Program-made: the position numbers and the translations under genes
In this document: piece by piece, positions 1 to 7,938 of the stretch
Layout: each line of letters begins with the position of its first letter
Numbering within the stretch: the stretch's first letter is position 1
The notes under the pieces: model-generated
The model's input: the letters and a program-made list of their open reading frames with translations, nothing else
Told to the model about the DNA's origin: nothing
Database searches by the model: none
Origin: Tepidiforma sp.
Lineage (GTDB): Bacteria > Chloroflexota > Dehalococcoidia > Tepidiformales > Tepidiformaceae
Direction: 5' to 3'
Length of the DNA stretch: 64,000 nucleotides
NCBI RefSeq assembly: GCF_026003995.1
Contig: NZ_BPIG01000001.1
Location: 62,001 to 126,000, forward strand

Positions 1-208
1 ACGCCACCGTCTCCGGGTACGCGAACGCCACCAGGCAGCGGCTGCACTGCGCCTCGATGAGCACATCCGCCCGGCACCGGACCAGCACACCCCGCGGCAC
101 CCGCACCAGCTCCACGCTCCCCCGGTGGACCGGCTCCTCCGGCTCGATGACGTGGCGCCGGCTCGCGCCGACCTCCGATTTCAGCAGCCCCGCAACGTTG
201 AAGCGCAT
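1..208 (-). CDS. DUF177/YceD family protein, N-terminal part (cut by window edge)
   Basis: This gene is absent from the ORF track because it runs off the left edge; I read it from the reverse complement. It encodes MRFNVAGLLKSEVGASR and continues to a CSRCL motif about 58 residues in, the hallmark of the DUF177/YceD family (23S rRNA accumulation protein). The ATG is preceded directly by GGAGG, an unusually short spacing. In most bacteria this gene sits just upstream of rpmF (ribosomal protein L32), which would lie to the left, outside the window. The family role in large-subunit rRNA biogenesis is established knowledge; the identity here is inferred from 69 visible residues. Confidence 0.75.
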   Translation of the reverse strand, partial: MRFNVAGLLKSEVGASRRHVIEPEEPVHRGSVELVRVPRGVLVRCRADVLIEAQCSRCLVAFAYPETVA

Positions 209-426
209 CCCTCCGCCCCCTCCTGTGGTCCTTCCTCTCATTGAACCCCATTTCGCAGCGCCCCGGTAGGTTCGCCACCGCGGCGGCGGATGCCGCACGC
301 CATAACTCCCTGACTTTCGTGATGATTCGGCCAAAATGCCGCCCCGCCCGTTGAGCGGCGCCAGCGGCCACCCTAGGCTGTTGCCCCGGGGCTTTGCCGT
401 TACGGTTAGCCTGCCCCGGATGGCCC

Positions 427-1125
427 ATGTCGCTCATCACCGACGTCCGCACGCTCCAGGAAATCGACGACGAGGCCGCCTCCCTCGAATCCGCCCTCGC
501 CGAGGTCGAAGCCCGCCTCGCCCGCTCCGAGGCGCTGGAAGCCGCCGAAGCCGCCTTCGCCGCCGCCGATACCGCCTTCCAGGAGGTCCGCCGCGCCCAG
601 CGCGACCTCGAAGCGTCCGTCGCCGCCCTTACCGCGAAAATCGTCCCCGAAGAGACCCGCCTCTACGACGGCTCCGTCCGCAACCCGAAGGAGCTCACCG
701 CCATCCAGCACGAGGTCGAGCACCTCAAGAGCCAGCGCAGCGGCCTCGAAGACCGGCTCCTCGAGGTGATGGAGGCGTTCGAGGCCGCGTCCGCGGCCCG
801 CGCTGCCGCCGAGGCCGACCTCGCCGCCGCCCGCCGCGCCCGCGCCGCAGACGTCGAAGCGCTCGAGACGAAGCGCGCCGACCTCGCGGCTCGCCTCGCC
901 GATGCCCGCGCCCGCCGCGACGCCCAGGCGGCGCGCATCCCGCCGTCCGCCCTCCGCCTCTACGACGATATCCGCCGCCGCCGCGGCCATGCCGTCGCCC
1001 GCATCCAGGGCTCCAGCTGCACCGGCTGCCGCGTCGCCATCCCCGAAAGCATCCGCCGAAAGACCTTCGACCCGGAAGCGCTCGCCCAGTGCCCCAACTG
1101 CGAACGCATCCTCTACGTCGGGTAG
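427..1125 (+). CDS. Coiled-coil C4-type zinc-ribbon protein (DUF164 / zf-RING_7 family)
   Basis: The 232-residue product has a long, Ala/Glu/Arg-rich helical region (about residues 5-180) that reads as a coiled coil, then a C-terminal zinc ribbon with C198, C201, C222 and C225 (CTGC and CPNC). This is the DUF164/zf-RING_7 architecture, seen in FlgZ-like and CdsZ-like proteins, whose partners are usually other proteins or RNA; the role here is unknown. I chose the ATG at 427 rather than the track's 394 because the family begins close to the coiled coil and the extra 11 residues look non-conserved. It lies 6 bp upstream of the recombinase-like gene, so the two are probably cotranscribed. Confidence 0.8.
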   Translation: MSLITDVRTLQEIDDEAASLESALAEVEARLARSEALEAAEAAFAAADTAFQEVRRAQRDLEASVAALTAKIVPEETRLYDGSVRNPKELTAIQHEVEHLKSQRSGLEDRLLEVMEAFEAASAARAAAEADLAAARRARAADVEALETKRADLAARLADARARRDAQAARIPPSALRLYDDIRRRRGHAVARIQGSSCTGCRVAIPESIRRKTFDPEALAQCPNCERILYVG

Positions 1126-1131
1126 GCGCCC

Positions 1132-2541
1132 GTGCAGGCCATCGGCTACTTCTCTGCCTCCGCCCGCCGCAACGGTCAGAAGCGCAGCATCGGCGAGCAG
1201 AACCGCGCCTTCCTCGATTTCTGCCAGCGCTCCGGGTACGAGGTCGCCGCAACCTTCGCCGACCCTGATGAGGCGTCATCCGCCGGCTTCGACCAGCTCC
1301 TCGAGTTCCTCCAGCGGCCCGGCCGGACGTTCACCGTCGTCGTCATCGATGCCCTCTCCGCCCTCGGGCCGGACCTCGGCGCGGCCGCCCTCCGCCTCCT
1401 CGAACTCGAGCACGGCGGCGCGACCGTCCTCCTCGCCCACAACGGCAGCGAAGCCTTCAAGGCGCTCGTCGATACCTGGGCCGAGCGCGGCGAAGGCACA
1501 CCGATCTCCGAACGCGTCCGCTCCGCCATGCGCCGCAAAGCCGTCCGCGGCGAAGTCCTCGGCCGGCCGCCCTACGGCTATCGCGTCGGCCCCCGCCGCC
1601 GCCTCGAGCTCGTCCCCGAAGAGGCCGTCGTCGTCCGCTACATCTTCCGCCTCTACCTCGGTGAGAACCTCGGCATCCGGAAGATCGCCGGCCGCCTCAA
1701 CGAAGAGAACATCCCCACCCGCCGCGGCGGCCGCTGGAGCATGGTCACCGTCCGCGACATCCTCCGGAACCGGGCCTACCTCGGCCACTACTCCCGCTTC
1801 GGCACCACCGTCACTGGCAGCCACCCCGCCCTCGTCTCGCCCGAGGACTTCCGCCGCGTGCAGGACCGCCTCCAGTCCCGCCACGCCCCGGCCCGCCAGC
1901 GGAGCGTCACGCCCTTCCTGCTCTCCGGCCTCGTCTACTGCGCCCGCTGCGGCAACAAGATGATCGGCGTCAGCCGGCGCCAGTCCTGGCTCACGCGCTC
2001 CGGCGAATCCCGCTCCGCCACCTACCGCTACTACCAGTGCGAATCCCGCACCAACCAGTCCGCCTGCGGCTACAACACGCGCCGCGCCGCCGACCTCGAA
2101 GCCCGCGTCCGCGAAGAGCTCGCCAGCGACCAGCACCCCGGCCCCCGCGTCCGCATGGCCGGCAACGTCGATTCCTACGCCCTCGAACTCCTTTCCCAGG
2201 TCGACCGCATCGAATCGCGCATCAAGCGGAACCGCCGCCAGGTCGAAGAGCTGGTCGCCGACGCCGCCCACGGCCACATCTCCATCGAGCGCCTCAAGGC
2301 GCTCGGCGCAGAGCTCGCCGACGAGCACCGCCAGCTCCAGGCCGAACTCGCCGCCGCCCGCGACCGCATCCGCGCCCACGAAACCGAAGCCGAGCGCCGC
2401 CGCCACCTCGAACAGCAGCGCGAGCGCCTCCTCCGCGAATGGGACGACCTCCCCTTCGACGACCTCCAGTCGGCCCTCCGCGACGTCGTCGACCGCATCG
2501 ACGTCGATGGCGACGAGGTCCGCGTCTACCGCCGCGCCTGA
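1132..2541 (+). CDS. Serine-recombinase-like protein with degenerate catalytic site
   Basis: The 469 residues follow the large serine recombinase order: resolvase-like N-domain (1-125), recombinase domain (about 140-255), zinc ribbon (C270, C273, C303, C312) and a coiled coil (about 345-450). The position equivalent to the nucleophile is kept (S10 in YFSAS). However, the resolvase signature YARVS reads YFSAS, and LDRLGRD reads LSALGPD (residues 75-81), so the arginines corresponding to gamma-delta R8, R68 and R71 are gone, and the ER pair near R125 reads EG. DNA binding may persist, but strand exchange as known for the family looks unlikely. The gene follows the zinc-ribbon protein by 6 bp. 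No att-like repeats or cargo flank it. Confidence 0.8.
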   Translation: MQAIGYFSASARRNGQKRSIGEQNRAFLDFCQRSGYEVAATFADPDEASSAGFDQLLEFLQRPGRTFTVVVIDALSALGPDLGAAALRLLELEHGGATVLLAHNGSEAFKALVDTWAERGEGTPISERVRSAMRRKAVRGEVLGRPPYGYRVGPRRRLELVPEEAVVVRYIFRLYLGENLGIRKIAGRLNEENIPTRRGGRWSMVTVRDILRNRAYLGHYSRFGTTVTGSHPALVSPEDFRRVQDRLQSRHAPARQRSVTPFLLSGLVYCARCGNKMIGVSRRQSWLTRSGESRSATYRYYQCESRTNQSACGYNTRRAADLEARVREELASDQHPGPRVRMAGNVDSYALELLSQVDRIESRIKRNRRQVEELVADAAHGHISIERLKALGAELADEHRQLQAELAAARDRIRAHETEAERRRHLEQQRERLLREWDDLPFDDLQSALRDVVDRIDVDGDEVRVYRRA

Positions 2542-2592
2542 GGCCCGCCCCGCGCGTTCCCCCGCCCCCTGCCCCCGTGCATACTGGAGGAA

Positions 2593-3465
2593 ATGTCCGA
2601 CAACCTCTTCACCATGCTCTCGGCCTACCGGCCGGGCTCCAAAGCCAGCCCCTTCGAAAACTACTGCACGAGCGCCCTCGCCTACTTCCTCCGCTCAGGC
2701 CACCGCATGCTCAACGCCCTCTTCGCCGGCGCGGCCGGCGTCGGCAGCGAGCCCCTCGCGCTCGTCGAAGTCCAGCCCCGCCTCGCCGATGCCGGCATCG
2801 CCGACCTCCTCCTCACCTATGAAGGCGGCCGCCGCGTCCTCGTCGAAGTCCAGGTCGAGCCCGGCGCCGATGAGTCGCAGCTTCCCGGGATGGAGGCCGT
2901 CGCCCGCCAGTGGTCCGAGCCCCCGGCGTTCGTGATGCTCGGCCTCCCGCGCGAAGACGTCCCCGCGCCGTGGACCCCCGTCACCTGGTACGAAGTCGTC
3001 GAAGCCCTCGAAGGCGACCCGGACCCGGTCGCGTCCCAGTTCCGCCAGTTCGTCCTCGAGGACATCCTCGGCCTCGGCGAAGTCCCGCTCGATGAGGCCC
3101 TCACGACGAACCGACTCCACGCGCTCATCGGCGCCGCCTTGCGCATGCGGTTCGGCCCGGGCGTGCGCTACGTCGCCAGCGCCTCCCGGCCCGTCGGCGG
3201 CCACTACCGCTACTTCGGCACCACCTTCGCGCCCGAAGGCGGCGAAATGACCTGCTGGGTCGGCCTCGTGAACGAAACCGTCCCCCTCGGCGAGCACTAC
3301 CACCTCATGCTCGCCAGCAAAGACCGTCCCGTCCTCTTCCCCGTCCAGCAGCCCCGCGCCACCGGCGACTGGAAATGGCCGTACTGGACCGGGATGGGGC
3401 GGGTCGTCCGCCCCATCACCGGCGTCCAGGTCGAAGGCCTGCTCGAGCGCCTTGCCGCGCCCTGA
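2593..3465 (+). CDS. Uncharacterised PD-(D/E)XK nuclease-like protein
   Basis: I do not recognise this 290-residue protein by name. Its N-terminal half resembles the PD-(D/E)XK fold: an acidic helix motif FENYCTSALAYFL (E22), then D71 ahead of a strand and E85-V-Q87 in LVEVQVE, which would be the D...ExK/ExQ core. The C-terminal half (about 150-290) is a beta-rich domain with a WVGLVNE stretch. A metal-dependent nuclease or a defence-related restriction-like role is possible but unproven. The ATG has GGAGGAA just upstream; CATACT 7 nt before the ATG could also act as a -10 for a leaderless transcript. It is convergent with the acyl-CoA dehydrogenase gene, 13 bp away. Confidence 0.6.
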   Translation: MSDNLFTMLSAYRPGSKASPFENYCTSALAYFLRSGHRMLNALFAGAAGVGSEPLALVEVQPRLADAGIADLLLTYEGGRRVLVEVQVEPGADESQLPGMEAVARQWSEPPAFVMLGLPREDVPAPWTPVTWYEVVEALEGDPDPVASQFRQFVLEDILGLGEVPLDEALTTNRLHALIGAALRMRFGPGVRYVASASRPVGGHYRYFGTTFAPEGGEMTCWVGLVNETVPLGEHYHLMLASKDRPVLFPVQQPRATGDWKWPYWTGMGRVVRPITGVQVEGLLERLAAP

Positions 3466-3478
3466 GCCGGCGCGCCCC

Positions 3479-4711
3479 TCAGAGCAGGTCGCCGCCGCAC
3501 GCCGCGGCCGTCGTCCCGTGCTCCTTGTAGGCCTTGATGACGTTCCGGCCGGTCGTCCAGCGGTGCACCTCGTCCGGGCCGTCCACCAGCCGCTGCGAGC
3601 GGATCGACGTGTACCACCGCGCCAGCGGCGTATCGAGGCTGTAGCCGAGCGCCCCGTGCAGCTGGATCGCCGTGTCCACCACCTTGTGCACCATGTTCGC
3701 GAGGAAGACCTTCGCGATGCCGTTCTCCTGCCGGATGTCGAGGCCCTTCTCCGCCTTCCACGCGATGTGGAGGAGCATCAGCCGCGCGATGTACAGCTCG
3801 GTCGCGCAATCAGCCAGCATCCACTGGACGCCCTGCCGGTCCGCCAGCAGCCGCCCGAAGGTTTCCCGCTCGCACACCCGCGCCGTGGCCATGTCCAGCG
3901 CGCGCTGCGCCATCGCGACGTTATGCATGCCGTGCCGCAGCCGGCCGTAGGCGAGCCGGTGCTGGCCCATGTTGAAGCCGTTCCCCTGCCCGCCGAGCAG
4001 GTTCTCGTGCGGCACCACGAGGTTCTCGATCTTCACCTCCGCGTGCCCGCCCCCGAGGATGTGCGTCAGCGGCCCTTCGATCGCCATCGTCGGGATGTCG
4101 CGGATGATCCGGTAACCCGGGTTCGGCAGCTCCACGATGAACGTGCTGAACTGCTGGTGGCGCGGCGCGTCCGGGTCCGTCTTCGCCATCACCACTGCGA
4201 TATCCGCCACGCTCGCCGCGCTCGAAAACCACTTCTCGCCGTTCAGGATCCAGTTGTCGCCGTCGCGCACCGCCGAGGTCTTCATCCCGGTCGCATCGGC
4301 GCCGGCCGCCCGCTCGGTCATCGAGTAGCACACGCGCTTCTCGCCGTTCAGCAGCGGCTTCAGGAACTTCTCCTTCTGGTAGTCCGTCCCGTGCGTCAGG
4401 ATGGTCAGCATCGTCGCGTCGTCGGGGCCCTGCGTGTTGAGGGCCAGCGCGCCGAGGTAGCTCTCGCCCAGCTCCATCTGCACGAGCGCGTTCGCCAGCG
4501 GCCCGAGGCCCATCCCGCCCCATTCCTTCGGGATGAACGGGCACCAGAGCCCCTGCGAGCGCGCCTTCTGGCGCAGCTCCGCCAGCACGTCCTTGTACGG
4601 CTCGCCCTCGAGCAGCCGCTTCTCCGCGGGGATGCACTCCGCGTGCACGAACTCCCGCACCTTCTGGCGGATCGCCTTCGCCTCCGCCGGGATCTCGAAA
4701 TCTACGGCCAT
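3479..4711 (-). CDS. Acyl-CoA dehydrogenase (ACAD10/11-like)
   Basis: The 410-residue flavoprotein would oxidise an acyl-CoA to the 2-enoyl-CoA, passing electrons to electron-transfer flavoprotein. Family features are in order: an N-terminal helical domain, the FAD/substrate loop CYSMTERAAGADATG (around residue 150), WFSSAASVADIAVVMAK in the middle sheet, and the C-terminal four-helix bundle with QLHGALGYS and RLVDGPDEVH. These resemble the ACAD10/11 branch. The track's 704-residue ORF runs through into the next gene; MAVDFEIPAEAKAIRQ at 4711 is the conserved start, with GGGAGA upstream. It lies 104 bp downstream of the SDR gene on the same strand, suggesting a fatty-acid or branched-acid degradation operon. 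Confidence 0.88.
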   Translation of the reverse strand: MAVDFEIPAEAKAIRQKVREFVHAECIPAEKRLLEGEPYKDVLAELRQKARSQGLWCPFIPKEWGGMGLGPLANALVQMELGESYLGALALNTQGPDDATMLTILTHGTDYQKEKFLKPLLNGEKRVCYSMTERAAGADATGMKTSAVRDGDNWILNGEKWFSSAASVADIAVVMAKTDPDAPRHQQFSTFIVELPNPGYRIIRDIPTMAIEGPLTHILGGGHAEVKIENLVVPHENLLGGQGNGFNMGQHRLAYGRLRHGMHNVAMAQRALDMATARVCERETFGRLLADRQGVQWMLADCATELYIARLMLLHIAWKAEKGLDIRQENGIAKVFLANMVHKVVDTAIQLHGALGYSLDTPLARWYTSIRSQRLVDGPDEVHRWTTGRNVIKAYKEHGTTAAACGGDLL

Positions 4712-4815
4712 CGGTCTGCTGTCTCCCTTCGCATCGAACTGCGGATTGCCGGGAAGCGCAGGCGCGGCCCGGCGAAGCCCGCCCATCATAAGCGCTGGCG
4801 CGCCGCCCCGCCGGC

Positions 4816-5580
4816 CTAGATCCCGCTCCCGCCCGAGACCACCAGCAGCGACCCCGTCGTGTAGCTCGAGGCTTCCGAAGCGAGGTAGAGCGCCGCCCCG
4901 ACGATTTCGTGCGGCTCGCCGCCGCGGCCCAGCGGAATCGACGTCCGCGCCCGCTCTTTGAACGCCTCCATGTCCCACGCCTTCGAAATGTCCGTCAGGA
5001 ACGGCCCCGGCACGATGCAGTTCACCCGCACCTTCGGCGCGAACGCCCGCGCGAACCCGACGGTCATCGCGTTCAGCCCCGCCTTCGCCGCCGCATACGG
5101 GATGATGTCCGCCGTCGGGTGCAGCGACCCCGTGCTCGAGACCATGATGATCGATCCGCCCTCGCCCTCCGCCATCCGCGTCCCCACCAGCGCCGTCAGC
5201 CGGAACGGCCCCTTCAGGTTCACGTCCAGCACCTTGTCGTAGAGCGCCTCCGTCACGTTCGCCACGCGGTCGTAGATGGGCGACATCCCGGCGTTGTTCA
5301 CCAGCACGTCGACCCGCCCGAACTCTGCGTACGCCCGCTCCGCCAGCGCTTCGACCTGCCCCCATTCGCCCACATGACAGGCGACCGGCAGCGCCCGCCG
5401 GCCCGTCTCCCGCACGACCTCCGCAGCCAGCGCCTCGCACGACTCCAGTTTCCGGCTCGCGATGATCACGTCCGCACCGGCGTGCGCGAAGGCGAGCACC
5501 ATCTCCCGCCCGAGGCCCCGGCTCCCGCCCGTCACCAGCGCCACCTTGCCCTCGAGGCTGAACAGCTTCCCGATATCCAT
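4816..5580 (-). CDS. SDR family NAD(P)-dependent oxidoreductase
   Basis: This 254-residue classical short-chain dehydrogenase has the cofactor motif TGGSRGLG (residues 17-24), the NNAG structural motif, and the catalytic triad Ser (SSTGS), Tyr and Lys (YAAAKAG). Product and substrate are not deducible; 3-oxoacyl or gluconate-type reduction is typical of close relatives. The start MDIGKLFSLEGKVAL at 5580 was chosen because it matches the family N-terminus and has a GGAGT ribosome-binding site; the track's 28-residue extension is not family-like. It is the first gene of a probable two-gene unit with the acyl-CoA dehydrogenase, divergent from the carboxyltransferase gene across 162 bp. Confidence 0.88.
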   Translation of the reverse strand: MDIGKLFSLEGKVALVTGGSRGLGREMVLAFAHAGADVIIASRKLESCEALAAEVVRETGRRALPVACHVGEWGQVEALAERAYAEFGRVDVLVNNAGMSPIYDRVANVTEALYDKVLDVNLKGPFRLTALVGTRMAEGEGGSIIMVSSTGSLHPTADIIPYAAAKAGLNAMTVGFARAFAPKVRVNCIVPGPFLTDISKAWDMEAFKERARTSIPLGRGGEPHEIVGAALYLASEASSYTTGSLLVVSGGSGI

Positions 5581-5742
5581 GACCCGGCTCCACTCCTGTT
5601 TCGAAAGATTGCCGCGCAAGCCTACCGGATCTCCTTTCCGACGGCCGGGCCGCCGGCCGGGCAATCGCGCCTAGCCCGCCCTCCCATTACCCTGAAAGCG
5701 CACCGGGCTCACGCCTCGAAACCTCTCCCGCGGAACGCACAC

Positions 5743-7236
5743 ATGGCCAAAGTCGGCATCATGGAAACGGCCATCCGCGATGGCCACCAGTCGCTCCTCG
5801 CGACCCGCATGCGCACCGAGGACATGATCCCCGTCCTCGAGCTCATGGACTCCATCGGCTACCACTCCATCGAATGCTGGGGCGGCGCCACCTTCGATAC
5901 CTGCCTCCGCTTCCTCAAAGAAGACCCGTGGGAGCGCCTCCGCGAAATCAAGAAGCGCCTCAAGCACACCCCCACCCAGATGCTCCTCCGCGGCCAGAAC
6001 GCCGTCGGCTACCGCCACTACGCCGATGACGTCATCTACGAGTTCTGCGACCGCGCCGTCCAGAACGGCATGGACATCTTCCGCATCTTCGACGCCCTCA
6101 ACGACACCCGGAACCTCGAGACCGCCTTCCGCGCCGTCAAGAAGGCCGGCGGCCACGTGCAGGGCGCCATCTGCTACACCACCTCCCCCGTCCACACTGT
6201 GGACTCCTTCGCGAAGCTCGCCGACGAGATGATCGCGATGGGCGCCGACTCCATCGCCATCAAAGACATGGCCGGCCTGCTCAGCCCGATGATGGCGAAG
6301 CAGATCGTCGAGCGCATCCGCCAGAAGCACCCCACCATCCTCATCCAGATGCACTGCCACGATACCGGCGGCTTCTCCGAGATGGCCTACCTCATGGGTG
6401 TGCAGGCCGGCGCCAACGTCATCGACTGCGCCATCTCGCCCCTCGCCGGCGGCACCAGCCAGCCCGCCACCGAAACCCTCGTCGCCTCGCTCGCCGAGTT
6501 CCCCGAGTACGCCACCGGGCTCGACATGGAGAAGCTCCGCCAGCTCGCCGACTACTTCCGCGGCGTCCGGCGGAAATACTGGAAGTTCGAATCCGGCCTC
6601 CTGGGCATCGACGCCGGCGTCATCTCCCACCAGGTCCCGGGCGGCATGATCTCCAACCTCGTCGGCCAGCTCCGCGAGCAGGGCGCCGAGCACAAGCTGC
6701 CCGAAGTGCTCGAAGAAAACGCCCGCGTCCGCGCCGACCTCGGCTATCCGCCCCTCGTCACCCCCAGCTCCCAGATCGTCGGCACGCAGGCGGTCCTCAA
6801 CGTCCTCACCGGCAAGCGCTACGCCACTGTCACCCGCGAGACCCGCAACCTGGCCAAGGGCATGTACGGCCGCACCACCGTTCCGATCGCGCCCGACATC
6901 CTGAAGCAGCTCCTCGGCGACGAGCAGCCGATCGACCACCGCCCGGCCGACGACCTCGAGCCCGAGATGGAGAAGGCGAAGGCCGAAATCGCCGACCTCG
7001 CGGAGAACATCGACGACGTCCTCAGCTACGTGATGTTCCCCCAGGTCGCCCGCGAGTTCTTCCAGTGGCGGCGCGAAGGCGGCGGGCCCGAGCGTGAACT
7101 CGTCGCCGCCGTCGTCGGCGCCATGACCATCTCCGAAAAGAAGCAGCAGGCCGCCGCAGCACCCGCGCCGGCCGCTGCCCACAACGGCGACACCAGCAAC
7201 TGGCGCTCCTTCGGGCGCCTCCGCCAGATGCGCTAG
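5743..7236 (+). CDS. Biotin-dependent carboxyltransferase (pyruvate carboxylase subunit B / oxaloacetate decarboxylase alpha-like)
   Basis: The 497-residue protein carries the HMGL-like TIM barrel and the conserved carboxylase domain (PYC_OADA). Visible are ETAIRDGHQS near residue 8 (usually RDAHQS), the catalytic IKDMAG with K174 expected to be carbamylated, and the metal ligands H204-C-H206. It transfers CO2 between carboxybiotin and pyruvate/oxaloacetate. An Ala/Pro-rich C-terminal tail replaces a fused biotin domain; the biotin carrier is the next gene, 11 bp on. No biotin carboxylase (PycA) or sodium-pump OadB is nearby, so pyruvate carboxylase, oxaloacetate decarboxylase and transcarboxylase 5S roles cannot be separated from context. 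The start has no clear Shine-Dalgarno. Confidence 0.85.
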   Translation: MAKVGIMETAIRDGHQSLLATRMRTEDMIPVLELMDSIGYHSIECWGGATFDTCLRFLKEDPWERLREIKKRLKHTPTQMLLRGQNAVGYRHYADDVIYEFCDRAVQNGMDIFRIFDALNDTRNLETAFRAVKKAGGHVQGAICYTTSPVHTVDSFAKLADEMIAMGADSIAIKDMAGLLSPMMAKQIVERIRQKHPTILIQMHCHDTGGFSEMAYLMGVQAGANVIDCAISPLAGGTSQPATETLVASLAEFPEYATGLDMEKLRQLADYFRGVRRKYWKFESGLLGIDAGVISHQVPGGMISNLVGQLREQGAEHKLPEVLEENARVRADLGYPPLVTPSSQIVGTQAVLNVLTGKRYATVTRETRNLAKGMYGRTTVPIAPDILKQLLGDEQPIDHRPADDLEPEMEKAKAEIADLAENIDDVLSYVMFPQVAREFFQWRREGGGPERELVAAVVGAMTISEKKQQAAAAPAPAAAHNGDTSNWRSFGRLRQMR

Positions 7237-7247
7237 GAGGAACCGCC

Positions 7248-7766
7248 ATGGCCAAGGTCACCATCGGAGGCCGCACCTACGAGGTCGAAGTCCGCGGCGA
7301 TCGCGTCATCGTCGACGGCCACGAATACCCCGTCACCGTTCGCGAAGAGACCGGCTACGTCACCGTCACCGCCGGCGGCGTCCCCTACCGCGTCCAGCTC
7401 CCGCCCCCGGACCAGCGCCAGAGCGGCATGGAAGTCCAGGTCGATTACCGCCCCTTCAAGCTCGAATGGGAAGGCCGCCTCGGCGGCGGGCCCGCTCCGC
7501 GCGAGCGCGCTGCAGCCTCCCCGGCTGCCGGCGGCGGTCCGAAGGCCGCCGTCAAAGGCGCCGTCACCGCCCAGATCAGCGGCAAGGTCGTGCGCATCAA
7601 CGTCAAAGCCGGCCAGGCCGTCGCGAAGGGCGACGTCCTCCTCATCCTCGAAGCGATGAAGATGGAGAACGAAATCAAGGCCCCCGCCGACGGCACCGTC
7701 AAAGACGTCCCCGTCAGCGAAGGCCAGCGCGTCTCGGAAGGCGACGTCCTCGCCGTCATCGAATAA
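7248..7766 (+). CDS. Biotin carboxyl carrier protein (acetyl-CoA carboxylase biotin-like domain)
   Basis: The 172-residue protein ends in a biotinyl domain with EAMKMEN; K138 is the expected biotinylation site. The N-terminal half (about 1-75) is a beta-rich domain with GGRTYEVEV and VPYRVQLPP, joined by an Ala/Pro-rich linker. This layout is typical of stand-alone carriers for two-subunit pyruvate carboxylases and transcarboxylases. TAGGAGGAA overlaps the end of the upstream carboxyltransferase gene and gives a strong ribosome-binding site, so the two are translated from one mRNA. A perfect 14-bp hairpin shortly after the stop probably ends the operon. Confidence 0.9.
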   Translation: MAKVTIGGRTYEVEVRGDRVIVDGHEYPVTVREETGYVTVTAGGVPYRVQLPPPDQRQSGMEVQVDYRPFKLEWEGRLGGGPAPRERAAASPAAGGGPKAAVKGAVTAQISGKVVRINVKAGQAVAKGDVLLILEAMKMENEIKAPADGTVKDVPVSEGQRVSEGDVLAVIE

Positions 7767-7788
7767 AACGGTCACTCTCAGCACCGCT

Positions 7789-7828
7789 CGACGGGAGGGG
7801 CCGCGCGTCCGCGTGGCCCCTCCCGTCG
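7789..7828 (+). terminator. GC-rich hairpin ending the carboxyltransferase operon
   Basis: A perfect 14-bp inverted repeat, CGACGGGAGGGGCC and its complement, encloses a 12-nt loop, 23 nt after the biotin carrier stop codon. No T-run follows. It sits just upstream of the tRNA-Lys promoter, where insulation between the units makes sense. Confidence 0.7.
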
Positions 7829-7836
7829 TCCCCGGC

Positions 7837-7842
7837 GATAAT
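7837..7842 (+). promoter_or_regulatory. -10 element of tRNA-Lys
   Basis: GATAAT lies 6 nt upstream of the first base of the mature tRNA, so transcription would begin almost at the tRNA 5' end. No convincing -35 is seen; the spacer runs into the upstream terminator stem. Confidence 0.5.
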
Positions 7843-7848
7843 GACTCC

Positions 7849-7920
7849 GGGCCCGTAGCTCAGCGGTAGAGCAGTGGACTTTTAATCCATTGGTCGAGAG
7901 TTCGAATCTCTCCGGGCCTA
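7849..7920 (+). tRNA. tRNA-Lys (anticodon TTT)
   Basis: The 72-nt gene folds as a standard cloverleaf: acceptor stem GGGCCCG with CGGGCCT (a G-T pair at the end), D-arm AGCTCAGCGGTAGAGC, anticodon loop CTTTTAA with TTT, and T-arm with GTTCGAATC. The discriminator base is A. CCA is not encoded, since the following bases are CGA. Confidence 0.95.
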
Positions 7921-7938
7921 CGATGCGCTCCCGGCGCG

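Noticed and set aside
57-269. 70-residue plus-strand ORF at the left edge
   Set aside because: It is antisense to the DUF177 gene, whose CSRCL motif and start are clear on the minus strand.
1132-2541. Active mobile element carried by the serine recombinase
   Set aside because: Catalytic arginines are missing, and no att-like direct repeats, integrated tRNA or cargo genes flank it.
5641-5661. GC palindrome between the SDR and carboxyltransferase genes as operator
   Set aside because: CGGCCGGGCCGCCGGCCGGG is simple GC repetition of a kind common in this composition; no distinct half-sites.
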